A DNA stretch of 64,000 nucleotides from Dokdonella immobilis (lineage in GTDB: Bacteria > Pseudomonadota > Gammaproteobacteria > Xanthomonadales > Rhodanobacteraceae): positions 186,001 to 250,000 of the forward strand of contig NZ_FOVF01000003.1 in the NCBI RefSeq assembly GCF_900115085.1. Direction: 5' to 3'. Within the stretch, counting starts at the first letter, position 1. Every line of letters begins with the position of its first letter. The notes beneath the pieces are model-generated. The model saw only the letters and a program-made list of their open reading frames with translations, was not told the DNA's origin and searched no databases. Both the position numbers and the translations under genes were made by a program. This document shows, piece after piece, positions 44,736 through 54,083 of the stretch.

Positions 44736-45880
44736 GCCTGTGGCCGACAGTCGAGCTCGGCGACGTGATGTGCGTCCACATCGATGCCGTTCCGAGCGCC
44801 ACGCTGACCTCGGTGAATCTCGCCGGTGTTTACGGATTTGGACGCGGGCTATTTCAACGCGGCCCGATCTCGCCACAGGAGACGTCCTACAAGAACTTTC
44901 ATCGGCTGAATGCGGGTGATTTTGTAATAAGTAGCCCGAAAGCCTGGGAAGGCGCATTGGCTCGCATTCCGGAAGAAATGGACGGGTGGTTCTTGTCTCC
45001 AGTGTTCCCAACCTTTCGGCCCACTGACGCTCTCGACACTCGGTACCTTGACTGGTACTGCAAGCGAGAAGCCGTCTGGAGACAACTGCAAGGCAAGGCG
45101 AAAGGTATGGGGGCACGGCGCGAGTCGGTATCACCAGCTCAGTTCTTGAGCCTGGAGATTCCCCTGCCGCCGCTCACCGAACAACAAGCCATTGTCAGCC
45201 GTCTCGACACTTTGGCCGACAAGGTTCGGCAGGTGAACGAACACCTCGACGCCATCGAGCGCGACGCCGATCGTCTGCTCGCCGTGCGCTTTCGTGACGC
45301 TATTGCCGATGCGCCCATGCGACCGATGGCGGAGGTGGCGCCGCTGGTGCGGCGTGAGATCATCATCAACCCAGACAAAGACTACACGGAGCTTGGTGTT
45401 CGCAGCTTCTACAAAGGGACATTTCAGCGTCGCACGATCCCAGGCTCGGACTTTTCATGGCAGGCCTTGTACCGTGTCCAAGCCAGCGACCTAGTTTTCA
45501 GCAACATCATGGCTTGGGAACAGGCCATTGCGATTGCCCAGCGCTGTGACGACGGCTGCGTCGGCAACCACCGGATGCTAACTTGCCAAGCAAATGCGGA
45601 AGTCGCGGTTCCTTGCTTCCTCTGGTACTACTTCACCACGGAGGAAGGCTTCTCAAAGATTTACGCTGCCTCACCCGGAACCGCCGCCCGCAACCGGACG
45701 ATGACGGCACCGGCACTGATGGCGATCGATGTCCCTATGCCACCATTGTCTGCGCAGCGAACTTTCAACGCCCTGCAATCCAAGGTGGCAGAACTCAAAG
45801 CCCGCCACGCCACCATCCGCCAGGCCAACGACGCACTGATCCCGGCAACGCTGGAACGCGTGTTTTCCGGGGCTGACTGA
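44732..45880 (+). CDS. hsdS: Type I specificity subunit S
   Basis: HsdS chooses the DNA target through two target recognition domains (TRD). TRD1 covers about residues 1-145, a conserved helical spacer follows (PLPPLTEQQAIVSRLDTLAD, ~146-195), TRD2 lies at ~196-335, and a second conserved helix closes the protein (NALQSKVAELKARHATIRQA). Each half follows the usual layout, and no frameshift or inverted repeat for phase variation is visible in the gene. The two half-sites cannot be predicted here. Its stop is followed without a gap by the SIR2 gene. Confidence 0.92.
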   Translation: MSLWPTVELGDVMCVHIDAVPSATLTSVNLAGVYGFGRGLFQRGPISPQETSYKNFHRLNAGDFVISSPKAWEGALARIPEEMDGWFLSPVFPTFRPTDALDTRYLDWYCKREAVWRQLQGKAKGMGARRESVSPAQFLSLEIPLPPLTEQQAIVSRLDTLADKVRQVNEHLDAIERDADRLLAVRFRDAIADAPMRPMAEVAPLVRREIIINPDKDYTELGVRSFYKGTFQRRTIPGSDFSWQALYRVQASDLVFSNIMAWEQAIAIAQRCDDGCVGNHRMLTCQANAEVAVPCFLWYYFTTEEGFSKIYAASPGTAARNRTMTAPALMAIDVPMPPLSAQRTFNALQSKVAELKARHATIRQANDALIPATLERVFSGAD

Positions 45881-48800
45881 ATGCAATTCGTTCGCCACGG
45901 TCCCGATATCCCCGAACGCCTGTTGCAGGCGCATGAGGACGGGCGTGTGGTGTTCTTCTGCGGTGCGGGCATTTCCTACCCGGCCCGCCTGCCGGGGTTT
46001 TCAGGGCTGGTCGACAAGCTCTATACGGCCCTCGCAGCCACACCCAACGCCGTGCAACTGGCGGCGATCAAGGCGGGGCAGTTCGATACCGCCATCGGCT
46101 TGCTGGAGGCGGACATCGTCGGCGGCCGCGAGACGGTGCGCCGCGCGCTGGCCGCCATCCTCACGCCGGATCTCAGTGCCCCGAACGCGACGGCGACCCA
46201 CGAGGCCTTGCTGACGCTGGGCAAGTGCCGTAACGGCAATACCCGCCTCATCACCACCAACTTCGATCGGCTATTCGAGGAAGTGATTACCGCGAAGTCG
46301 CTATCGATCGAGCGTTTCCAGGCGCCGCTGTTGCCGGTGCCGAAGAACCGCTGGGATGGCTTGGTGTATCTGCATGGCCTTCTCACCGCTGCGCCGACAG
46401 CGAGCGATCTGGATCGGCTGGTCGTCTCCAGCGGCGATTTTGGCCTGGCCTATCTCACCGAGCGCTGGGCGGCGCGTTTCGTCAGCGAGCTGTTCCGCAA
46501 CTACACCGTGTGCTTCGTTGGTTACAGCATCAACGACCCGGTGCTGCGCTACATGATGGACGCACTGGCCGCCGACCGCCTGCTCGGCGAGGCGCCGCCC
46601 GAGATGTTCGCGTTCGGCAGTTACTCCAAGGGCAAGGACGAAGAACGCGCCAACGAGTGGCGGGCCAAGAACGTCACGCCCATCCTCTACCGCGAGCACA
46701 ATCGGCACGACTACCTGCACAAGACCCTGCGTGCCTGGGCCGAAACCTACCGCGACGGCGTACGCGGCAAGGAGCGCATCGTCGTCGAGTGCGCCATGGC
46801 GCGGCCCATGGCAAACACCCGGCAGGACGACTTCGTCGGGCGCCTGCTGTGGGCGCTGAGCGATCCGGGCGGCCTGCCCGCCAGGCGCTTTGCCGACCTA
46901 GACCCGGTGCCGTCACTGGATTGGCTGGAGCCGCTGAGCGAGGAACGCTACCGGCAGGCCGACTTGGACCGCTTCGGCGTCCCGCCCAGAACGACCGTGG
47001 ATGACAAGCTCACCTTCAGCCTGACTCGCCGACCCTCGCCGTATCCGCTCGCACCGTCGATGTGTATCGTCGATGCCGGTGCGCGCGGCAGCCGCTGGGA
47101 CGAGGTGATGCGGCAACTGGCGCGTTGGCTGATCCGTCATCTGGACGACCCGGCGCTGCTGCTATGGTTGGTCAAACGCGGCGGGCAGCTGCATGACGAT
47201 CTGGTCTGGTGGATCGAACACTGTCTGGACAAACTGGCCAAACTTGAGCGTGACGGCAAAACCGCCGAGTTGACGCGCATTCGTGAGGGTGCGCCCAACG
47301 CGATCCCCGGCCCGCTGATGCGCACCCTGTGGCGGCTGCTGTTGACCGGGCGCGTAAAATCGTGGCGGCATGACTTCGACCTGTACCGCTGGCGCGACCG
47401 CTTCAAGCGCGATGGGCTCACCACCACCTTGCGCCTGGAACTGCGCGAAACACTGACGCCACGCGTATCGCTGCGCGAGCCGTTCCGTTCGCCCGCCGAG
47501 GAAAGTGACGGTCGCGTGCCCGAGCGCATCAAGGAGCTGGTGGAATGGGAGATCGTGCTGTCGACGGATCACGTCCATTCCAGCCTGCGTGATCTGCCAT
47601 GGGATGAGCGCTGGACCGCCGCACTGCCGGAACTGCTGTCTGATTTCAGCGCCCTGTTGCGCGACGCACTGGATCTGATGCGTGAACTCGGCAGCGCCGA
47701 GGACAGAAGCGATCGGTCCTACATGCATCAACCATCGATCAGCGAGCACCCGCAGAACCGGGACTTCCACGACTGGACGGCACTGATCGACCTGACCCGG
47801 GATGCGTGGCTCGCCACTGTTGCGCAATCACCGGCGCGGGCAGCCGTGGTGGCGCAGTCCTGGAGGCACACGCCCTATCCGCTGCTCCGGCGCCTCGCCT
47901 TCTTTGCCGCTGCACAGGACAACGTGATACCCCTCCGCCGTGCCCTCGACTGGCTGCTAGCCGATGACCACTGGTGGCTTTGGTGCGTGGAAACCGAGCG
48001 GGAAGCCATGCGCCTGCTGGTGACCCTGGCGCCGCAACTCGATGAGGTAATGCTGCGGGAACTGGAACAAGCCGTGCTCGCTGGCCCACCCCGCGACATG
48101 TTCAAGGATGACATAAAGCCCGAGCGTTGGAGGCAGATCGTGGACCGGGAGATCTGGCTGCGTCTGGCAAAAATCGCTGATACCGGCACGGCCTTGGATG
48201 TTACCGGCAACGAACGGTTGGCGGCGCTTTCGGCCCAGTATCCGGAATGGCAACTGGCGGTAGATCAGCGCGATGAGTTCCCTTACTGGATGGGCGATGG
48301 CGATGAGTGGCGTAGGTTCGTTGCCACGCCGCGCCGCCGCCGAGAGTTGATCGAATGGCTCAAGCAGCAGCCCAGCACCGACCACTGGCAGGAAGACGAC
48401 TGGCGGCAGCGCTGTCGTGACAACTTTGCTACGACTGCCTGTGCCTTGTTTGCGTTGGCCAAGGAAGGTGTCTGGCCGACAGATCGCTGGCGAGAAGCGC
48501 TGCAGGCTTGGTCAGAGGAAAAACTCCTGAAGCGCGCTTGGCGACACATGGCACCAGTGTTCGCGGATGCACCCGATGATCTACTGAAAACGCTTGCCCA
48601 TGGTGTGAGCTGGTGGTTGCAAGCCATCGCCAAGACCTTCGAAGGCCACCAAGTGCATTTCTTCGAGCTGGCTCGCCGACTCCTTGCGCTGGATCATCAG
48701 GACGGCGTCGATACAGACGAACCCGTCATGCATGCCATCAATCACCCAGTGGGCCACGTGACGGAGGCGCTGCTGCGCTGGTGGTATCGACACACGCTGG

Positions 48801-49663
48801 AGGATGGGCAAGTCTTACCGGAGGAAATCAGGCCCACATTCATCGAACTCTGCGACACCCGGATCCACAAGTTCCGGCACGGCCGTGTCTTGCTCGCAGC
48901 CCATGTCATCGCGCTGTTCCGTGTCGACCGGGAATGGGCGACGCACCATCTGTTACCGCTATTCGACTGGCAGCGCTCAGAATTAGAAGCGCGCGCCGCG
49001 TGGGAGGGCTTCCTGTGGTCCCCCCGCCTGTACCGACCCTTGATGGAACTGCTCAAGCCGGCCTTTCTCGAAACCGCGCGCCACTATGGGGCACTCGGCA
49101 AGCACGACGGCCAATACGCTTCTCTGCTGACATTCGCCGCCCTCGACCCGGGTGACACTTTCACCACCGCCGAGCTGGCGGCCGCCACCCGCGCACTGCC
49201 ACCGGACGGTTTGCACGATGCCGCACACGCATTGGTGAGAGCGCTGGAGGGCGCAGGCGATCAGCGTGCCGACTACTGGACCAACCGGGTAACGCCGTAC
49301 CTCCACGCCATTTGGCCCAAGACCCGGGACAACATTTCCCCGGCCATCGCCGAGAGCCTCGGCCGCCTCTGCGTCGCGGCACAGGATGCATTCCCACAGG
49401 CATTGGCCCTACTCCGCGCCTGGCTGCAACCGCCGGCCCACCCTGACTATCTGGTACATCGGTTACACGAGGCAGGTCTCTGCGGCAAGTTTCCGGAACA
49501 GGCACTGGACTTCCTGAGTCTGGTGATTGGGGATCAAACCCAATGGCCACCCAGTGACCTCGGCGCCTGCCTTGACGCGATACGAATAGCCACGCCGGAA
49601 CTTGAGGCTGATCCGCGCTTTGAACGGTTGATGGCGTACCTTCGCCAGCGTGGGCGAGGCTGA
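45881..49663 (+). CDS. Large SIR2-domain protein co-transcribed with the type I R-M genes
   Basis: The 1260-residue protein opens with a SIR2-family NAD-binding domain: GAGIS (28-32), TTNFD with Asn127 and Asp129, YLHG with His165, and VGYSINDP (213-220). In defence-associated sirtuins these residues support hydrolysis of NAD+, which stops infection by depleting the cofactor. The remaining ~950 residues are Trp- and Arg-rich, mostly helical, and without a domain I recognise; they may sense a phage trigger or bind a partner. The ATG follows the hsdS stop at once (TGAATG), implying co-translation. Size and layout resemble the defence-associated sirtuin DSR1 class, but homology of the C-terminal part is not shown. 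The open frame is uninterrupted. Confidence 0.85.
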   Translation: MQFVRHGPDIPERLLQAHEDGRVVFFCGAGISYPARLPGFSGLVDKLYTALAATPNAVQLAAIKAGQFDTAIGLLEADIVGGRETVRRALAAILTPDLSAPNATATHEALLTLGKCRNGNTRLITTNFDRLFEEVITAKSLSIERFQAPLLPVPKNRWDGLVYLHGLLTAAPTASDLDRLVVSSGDFGLAYLTERWAARFVSELFRNYTVCFVGYSINDPVLRYMMDALAADRLLGEAPPEMFAFGSYSKGKDEERANEWRAKNVTPILYREHNRHDYLHKTLRAWAETYRDGVRGKERIVVECAMARPMANTRQDDFVGRLLWALSDPGGLPARRFADLDPVPSLDWLEPLSEERYRQADLDRFGVPPRTTVDDKLTFSLTRRPSPYPLAPSMCIVDAGARGSRWDEVMRQLARWLIRHLDDPALLLWLVKRGGQLHDDLVWWIEHCLDKLAKLERDGKTAELTRIREGAPNAIPGPLMRTLWRLLLTGRVKSWRHDFDLYRWRDRFKRDGLTTTLRLELRETLTPRVSLREPFRSPAEESDGRVPERIKELVEWEIVLSTDHVHSSLRDLPWDERWTAALPELLSDFSALLRDALDLMRELGSAEDRSDRSYMHQPSISEHPQNRDFHDWTALIDLTRDAWLATVAQSPARAAVVAQSWRHTPYPLLRRLAFFAAAQDNVIPLRRALDWLLADDHWWLWCVETEREAMRLLVTLAPQLDEVMLRELEQAVLAGPPRDMFKDDIKPERWRQIVDREIWLRLAKIADTGTALDVTGNERLAALSAQYPEWQLAVDQRDEFPYWMGDGDEWRRFVATPRRRRELIEWLKQQPSTDHWQEDDWRQRCRDNFATTACALFALAKEGVWPTDRWREALQAWSEEKLLKRAWRHMAPVFADAPDDLLKTLAHGVSWWLQAIAKTFEGHQVHFFELARRLLALDHQDGVDTDEPVMHAINHPVGHVTEALLRWWYRHTLEDGQVLPEEIRPTFIELCDTRIHKFRHGRVLLAAHVIALFRVDREWATHHLLPLFDWQRSELEARAAWEGFLWSPRLYRPLMELLKPAFLETARHYGALGKHDGQYASLLTFAALDPGDTFTTAELAAATRALPPDGLHDAAHALVRALEGAGDQRADYWTNRVTPYLHAIWPKTRDNISPAIAESLGRLCVAAQDAFPQALALLRAWLQPPAHPDYLVHRLHEAGLCGKFPEQALDFLSLVIGDQTQWPPSDLGACLDAIRIATPELEADPRFERLMAYLRQRGRG

Positions 49664-49851
49664 GGTCGTGTCTTTGTGGCATGCGTCAGTTATCCGAAAA
49701 TCCCGGATTACTGGACCCCACCCCCGCAACCATCCGGAGATTCCGGACAGTTACCGATTCGCAAGCGCGGGAATTTGCACTTGTCTGCAACAGTCCGAAA
49801 CGGCTGACCGAGGAACCAGTTTTGCTGTTAACCGTCCGCCACTAAATCGGA

Positions 49852-49877
49852 AGCCCGGACCTTGTCCGAGCTTTCTT
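49852..49877 (+). terminator. Possible terminator after the SIR2 gene
   Basis: AGCCCGGAC-CTT-GTCCGAGCT (49852-49872) is an imperfect stem-loop with one mismatch, followed by TTCTT. It lies about 190 bases after the SIR2 stop and just before the convergent EamA gene. The short U-tract makes the call weak. Confidence 0.35.
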
Positions 49878-49890
49878 GTAGGCGGGTTCG

Positions 49891-50781
49891 TCAGACGCCG
49901 TTGGCGTCGGCCGGGACCACGGCCTTCTCGCGCCGGATCAGGTAGATGCCGCTGGCGATGATGATGGCGGCGCCAATGAGCATCAGGCGATCGGGCAGCG
50001 TCTTCCAGATCAGCCAGTCGAGGCCGACGCCCCAGGCCAGGGCGGTGTATTCGAACGGGGCGATGATCGAGGCCTCGGTGTGCTTGAAGGCCTCGGTCAC
50101 GGCGTACTGGCCGAAGGCGCCAGTGACCGCGAGGCCGGCCAGTACCCACCAGTGTTCGTCATGGATCGGCATCCAGTCCTTCCAGGCCGCGAGGCCGGCA
50201 AACAGGCTCAGCAGCACGATCATCCAGAAGACCATGCCCTGGGTCGAATCGGTGCGGCCGAGGACGCGAACGGTGATCGCCGACAACGAGTAGGCGGTCG
50301 ACGCGAACAACACGGCCGCGCTACCCAGGTTGACCATGCGCGTCGCGTCGGGCCGCAATACGACCAGCACGCCGACCAAGCCGACCCCGATCGCGCACCA
50401 GCGCCGCCAGCCGACGCGTTCGCCGAGCAGGGGCACGGCCAGCGCGGTGACCAGCAGCGGCGCGATGAAGAACAGCGAATAGGCTTCGGCCAGGGGCAGA
50501 TCGCGCAGCGCGAACGCGAATGCGGCGAGCATCAGCACGGCCAGCACGCCGCGCAGCAGGTGCAGGAACCAGCGCGCGCTCAAGACGTGATGGAAGCCGC
50601 CGGTCAGGGCGATCCAGATCAGCACGAGGGGCAGCGAGGTGAGACCGCGCAGGGCAGCGACCTGCATCGGCGGGTAGTGCAGCGAGAGTACCTTGAGGCT
50701 CGTATCCATCAGCGAAAACGCAGCCACCGCTGCAAGCATGAACAGGATACCGCGCAGGTTGGGCGACATCGGAGGCTTCAT
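49891..50781 (-). CDS. EamA-family DMT transporter
   Basis: The 296-residue protein is a drug/metabolite transporter with ten predicted membrane helices in two EamA repeats (MLAAVAAFSLMDTSLKVLSL at the start; ATRMVNLGSAAVLFASTAYS opening the second half). Members export amino acids, nucleosides or drugs; this subgroup (YdcZ/RhaT-unlike, close to Pseudomonas 'DMT permease') has no fixed substrate. It starts the core genome to the right of the accessory region and is divergent from the PDZ lipoprotein, about 95 bases away. Confidence 0.88.
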   Translation of the reverse strand: MKPPMSPNLRGILFMLAAVAAFSLMDTSLKVLSLHYPPMQVAALRGLTSLPLVLIWIALTGGFHHVLSARWFLHLLRGVLAVLMLAAFAFALRDLPLAEAYSLFFIAPLLVTALAVPLLGERVGWRRWCAIGVGLVGVLVVLRPDATRMVNLGSAAVLFASTAYSLSAITVRVLGRTDSTQGMVFWMIVLLSLFAGLAAWKDWMPIHDEHWWVLAGLAVTGAFGQYAVTEAFKHTEASIIAPFEYTALAWGVGLDWLIWKTLPDRLMLIGAAIIIASGIYLIRREKAVVPADANGV

Positions 50782-50874
50782 GGCCGGATAGTCGACAAGC
50801 GCGGGGGTTCGCGCAAGCGATTTGTTCAGGCGCGATGGGCGAAACTGTGGCGTTGATGGCAGACTGGTTGCCGC

Positions 50875-51618
50875 ATGAAGAACATTGCCCTGAAATTCGG
50901 CCTTTGTGGCCTCCTCGTCCTGCTCGCCGGCGGATGTGCCTCAAACCTGCCGCACTCCACGACGACCGAACTGGCAGTCGAGGTACCCGCCGAACCGGCG
51001 ATCGATCCGCACTACGAAGCCGTCATCCAGCGCGGGCCCGAATACATCGACGCGCTGCGCGCCGAACCGGCGCCGGCGCAACCCGAGGTCGTCGAAGGCA
51101 AGAGCGAGCTCGGCGACCAGCGCGAACTGGCCTCGAAGGGTTACGTGCGCATCGGCAATGGCCGCTACCCGCTGGTCGATGCCGGGACGATGCGCGCTGC
51201 AATCGAACTGGGCCAGGAAGTCGGCGCGGACCGCATGCTGCTGTATCCGCATCATCCCGAGTCGAGCGACGATGCGGCCACGGACCAGTTCCTGGTCGCC
51301 TATTACGTCCGCTTCAAGCTGCTGTTCGGCGCAACCTTCCGCAATCTGACCCCCGGAGAACGCAGCCAGCTTGGCGTCGATCACGGCGTGCAGATCGGCT
51401 CGGTGGTCGGCGGTACTCCGGCCTCACAGGCGAACCTGATGGCGGGCGACTACGTCATCGCGCTCGATGGCCAGCCGGTTACGGATCGCGGCGGCTTCCA
51501 GAAACTTCTGCTGAAGGCGGCCGGCCGGGCGGTCAGCCTGAAGGTCCGCCGCGGCCAGCAGACGGTCGACAGGATCGTCCGCCTCGGCGCTGCGCCCGAG
51601 CCTAACCCGGTTCCCTGA
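50875..51618 (+). CDS. PDZ-domain lipoprotein
   Basis: The 247-residue precursor has a lipoprotein signal with lipobox LAGGC (Cys21). The chain then has a ~130-residue region of unknown fold containing YVRIGNGRYPLVDAGTMRAA, and a C-terminal PDZ-like domain (GVQIGSVVGGTPASQANLMAGDYV, with the QPVTDRGGFQKLLL strand). PDZ lipoproteins usually serve as periplasmic scaffolds or protease regulators; the exact role here is unknown. It starts at ATG 50875 and stops nine bases from the convergent ilvN gene. Confidence 0.75.
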   Translation: MKNIALKFGLCGLLVLLAGGCASNLPHSTTTELAVEVPAEPAIDPHYEAVIQRGPEYIDALRAEPAPAQPEVVEGKSELGDQRELASKGYVRIGNGRYPLVDAGTMRAAIELGQEVGADRMLLYPHHPESSDDAATDQFLVAYYVRFKLLFGATFRNLTPGERSQLGVDHGVQIGSVVGGTPASQANLMAGDYVIALDGQPVTDRGGFQKLLLKAAGRAVSLKVRRGQQTVDRIVRLGAAPEPNPVP

Positions 51619-51626
51619 GCATCCAC

Positions 51627-52142
51627 TCAGGCCGGAACGGTCGACTCGGCCGGCGCGAGTATCGACTGCCCGCGCTCCAGAGCCGCAGTGCCGCTGCGCG
51701 CCAGTTCGAGGATCGAGGCCATGCCGCCCAGTTCGGCCAGCACGGCACTGATGTGCGAACCGCGCCCGGTGAATTGCAGGGTTCGCGTCGATTCGGTTTC
51801 CTCGAGGACCACGCCAAAGCTCAGCTCGGTGAAGCGCGCGATCGCCGCGGCATTCGACGCACTCGAGGCAACCTTGACCACCAGCAATTCCGATTCGATA
51901 TGGTCGCGACTGGTCAGGTCGGCGATCTCGAGAACGTCGATCAGCTTGCGCGACTGGTTGATGATCTGGGCGATCACACCATCGTCGCCGAAGGTGACCA
52001 TGGTCAGGCGGGAAACCTGCGGATCATGGGTCGCGGCCACGGTCAGCGAATCGATGTTGTAGCCGCGCGCGGCAAACATGCCGGCGACGCGGGCCAGCGC
52101 GCCGGCCTCGTTCTGCAGCAGCATCGAGATGATATGGCGCAT
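51627..52142 (-). CDS. ilvN: Acetolactate synthase small regulatory subunit
   Basis: The 171-residue protein has an N-terminal ACT domain (HIISMLLQNEAGALARVAGMFAARGYNIDSLTV), which binds valine for feedback inhibition, and the C-terminal ferredoxin-like part typical of IlvH/IlvN. It associates with IlvB to make the first common step of valine/leucine synthesis. It is the last gene of the operon. Its ATG overlaps the ilvB stop by one base (TGATG), so the two subunits are made in step. Length is near the IlvH type. Confidence 0.95.
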   Translation of the reverse strand: MRHIISMLLQNEAGALARVAGMFAARGYNIDSLTVAATHDPQVSRLTMVTFGDDGVIAQIINQSRKLIDVLEIADLTSRDHIESELLVVKVASSASNAAAIARFTELSFGVVLEETESTRTLQFTGRGSHISAVLAELGGMASILELARSGTAALERGQSILAPAESTVPA

Positions 52143-54019
52143 CAGAACATCTCCACGGGGCCGGATTCGCTGGCCACCACGCTGTCGCGCGAAGCGATAT
52201 GCTCGCCGGTGATCATCTGCGAATAGCTCATGCCCGGGCCGACCATCGGATAGACGCAGGCATCGGGGTCGATCATGACCTCGAGGAAGGCCGGGCCATC
52301 GAATTCGATGAACTCCCGGATCACGCGCGGCAGGTCCTCGGGGCGCTCGAGACGCATCGCATACGGGAAGCCGTCTGCCTCGGCGGCCTTGATGAAATCC
52401 TTCTTGTGCAGGCTCTTGTCGGTCGCCGAGAAGCGCCCCTTGAAAAACAGCTTCTGCCACTGCCGGACCATGCCGTCGCCGCAGTTGTTGAGAACGACGA
52501 CCTTGACCGGCAGGTTGTAGGTGGTCACCGTTTCGAGCTCGCCGAGATTCATGCGGATGCTGGCATCGCCATCGATGTCGATCACGGTCAGGTCGCGGCG
52601 GGCGAACTGGGCACCGATCGCCGCCGGCAGGCCGAAACCCATCGTGCCCATCGAGCCCGAGGTCAGCCAGCGCCGCGGTTCGGTGAAATCGAAATACTGC
52701 GCGGCCCACATCTGGTGCTGGCCGACGCCGGTGCAGACGATTGCGTTGCCGCGCGTGATCCGGTTGATCTCCTCGATCACCGCGTACGGCTGGATCAATG
52801 CGCTGTCGCGATCGAAGTTCATCGCGTGGGACTTCTTCAGCGCGGCCACGTGCGCATGCCAGGCGGCGTAGCGGCCCTGCCCGTTCGGATCGAAGCCGGT
52901 TTGCCGGGCCCGCTCGCAGAGCGCGCGCAGCGCGCACGAGATGTCGCCAAGGTGGTGCCAGTCGACCCGCTTGACCTTGTCGATCTCAGCCGGATCCACA
53001 TCGAACTGGGCGATGAAGCGCGCCTTGCTCGCGAACTGGTCAGGCACGCCGGCGACGCGATCGTCGAAGCGCGCGCCGACCGCGATCAGCAAATCGCAGT
53101 CGACCGCCGCGTAGTTGGCGAAGGCGGTGCCATGCATGCCGAGCATGTGCAGCGACAGCGGCGCGGTCGTGTCGCTGGCACCGAGTCCCATCAGCGTGGT
53201 CGTCACCGGAATGCCGAACGTGGCCGCGAATTCTCGCAGCGCTGCGGTCGCATCGGCCGAGATCACGCCACCACCGACATACAGCAAGGGTCGTTCGGCC
53301 TGGCCCAGCGCGGCCAGCAGGCGGTCGCCGTGGTCATCATCGAGCCGGGATTCGGAGATCGCGCGCAGGCGTGCGCGGTAGCCCGGAATCGGCAGACGCC
53401 CCTGTCCCCGAAACGGCACCATCGCATTCTGGACGTCCTTCGGGATGTCGACCACAACCGGACCGGGCCGTCCGGTCCGGGCGATCTCGAAGGCCGTGCG
53501 CATGGTCGCCTCGAGCAGGCTGGCATCGGTGACCAGCAGCACGTGCTTGGCGCAGGAGCCCATGATGCTGCTGACCGGCGCCTCCTGGAACGCGTCGGTG
53601 CCGATCGCGCCGGTCGGCACCTGGCCGCAGATGACGACGATCGGGATCGAATCGGCCATGGCGTCGCGAACCGGCGTGACCGTGTTGGTCGCACCGGGCC
53701 CCGAGGTGACCAGGGCCACGCCGACCTTGCCCGATGCCCGCGCATAGCCTTGGGCCATGAAGCCGGCGCCCTGCTCGTTGGCCGGCACGATCAGGGGCAG
53801 CGGCTCGCTGCCGTCGCTGCGCAGATGCTCGTGGTTGTAGCGGAACACGGCATCGTAGACCGGCAGGATGGCGCCGCCCGAATAGCCGAACAGCACGCCC
53901 ACGCCTTCGTCGGCGAGCACCTGCACGACGATGTCCGCGCCGGACAGCGTGCAGCCGGCCAACGCATGGGCGGTGCCGCATGCCTGGGCTTCGTTGTCTT
54001 CCTTCATCACGGCGTTCAT
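52142..54019 (-). CDS. ilvB: Acetolactate synthase large (catalytic) subunit
   Basis: This 625-residue ThDP enzyme condenses two pyruvates to acetolactate, or pyruvate with 2-ketobutyrate. The catalytic Glu82 lies in PANEQGAGF, the C-terminal ThDP-binding motif is GDASIRMNLGE...NN, and the FAD-binding region is in between. I chose ATG 54019 because GGAGTGGAAACG precedes it; an earlier ATG at 54061 lacks such a site. The N-terminus carries ~25 residues before the family core. It follows ilvC after 64 bases and overlaps ilvN by one base. Confidence 0.95.
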   Translation of the reverse strand: MNAVMKEDNEAQACGTAHALAGCTLSGADIVVQVLADEGVGVLFGYSGGAILPVYDAVFRYNHEHLRSDGSEPLPLIVPANEQGAGFMAQGYARASGKVGVALVTSGPGATNTVTPVRDAMADSIPIVVICGQVPTGAIGTDAFQEAPVSSIMGSCAKHVLLVTDASLLEATMRTAFEIARTGRPGPVVVDIPKDVQNAMVPFRGQGRLPIPGYRARLRAISESRLDDDHGDRLLAALGQAERPLLYVGGGVISADATAALREFAATFGIPVTTTLMGLGASDTTAPLSLHMLGMHGTAFANYAAVDCDLLIAVGARFDDRVAGVPDQFASKARFIAQFDVDPAEIDKVKRVDWHHLGDISCALRALCERARQTGFDPNGQGRYAAWHAHVAALKKSHAMNFDRDSALIQPYAVIEEINRITRGNAIVCTGVGQHQMWAAQYFDFTEPRRWLTSGSMGTMGFGLPAAIGAQFARRDLTVIDIDGDASIRMNLGELETVTTYNLPVKVVVLNNCGDGMVRQWQKLFFKGRFSATDKSLHKKDFIKAAEADGFPYAMRLERPEDLPRVIREFIEFDGPAFLEVMIDPDACVYPMVGPGMSYSQMITGEHIASRDSVVASESGPVEMF

Positions 54020-54083
54020 CGTTTCCACTCCGCTGTTCGTGTTCCTATCGCGACTGGCCATGGGCTCGGGAAACGGCCCTTAA

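Noticed and set aside
49664-49851. A further ssrA-derived attachment site at the right end of the defence region
   Set aside because: I compared the sequence by eye with the ssrA 3' end and found no match; the right boundary of the hsd module remains undefined.
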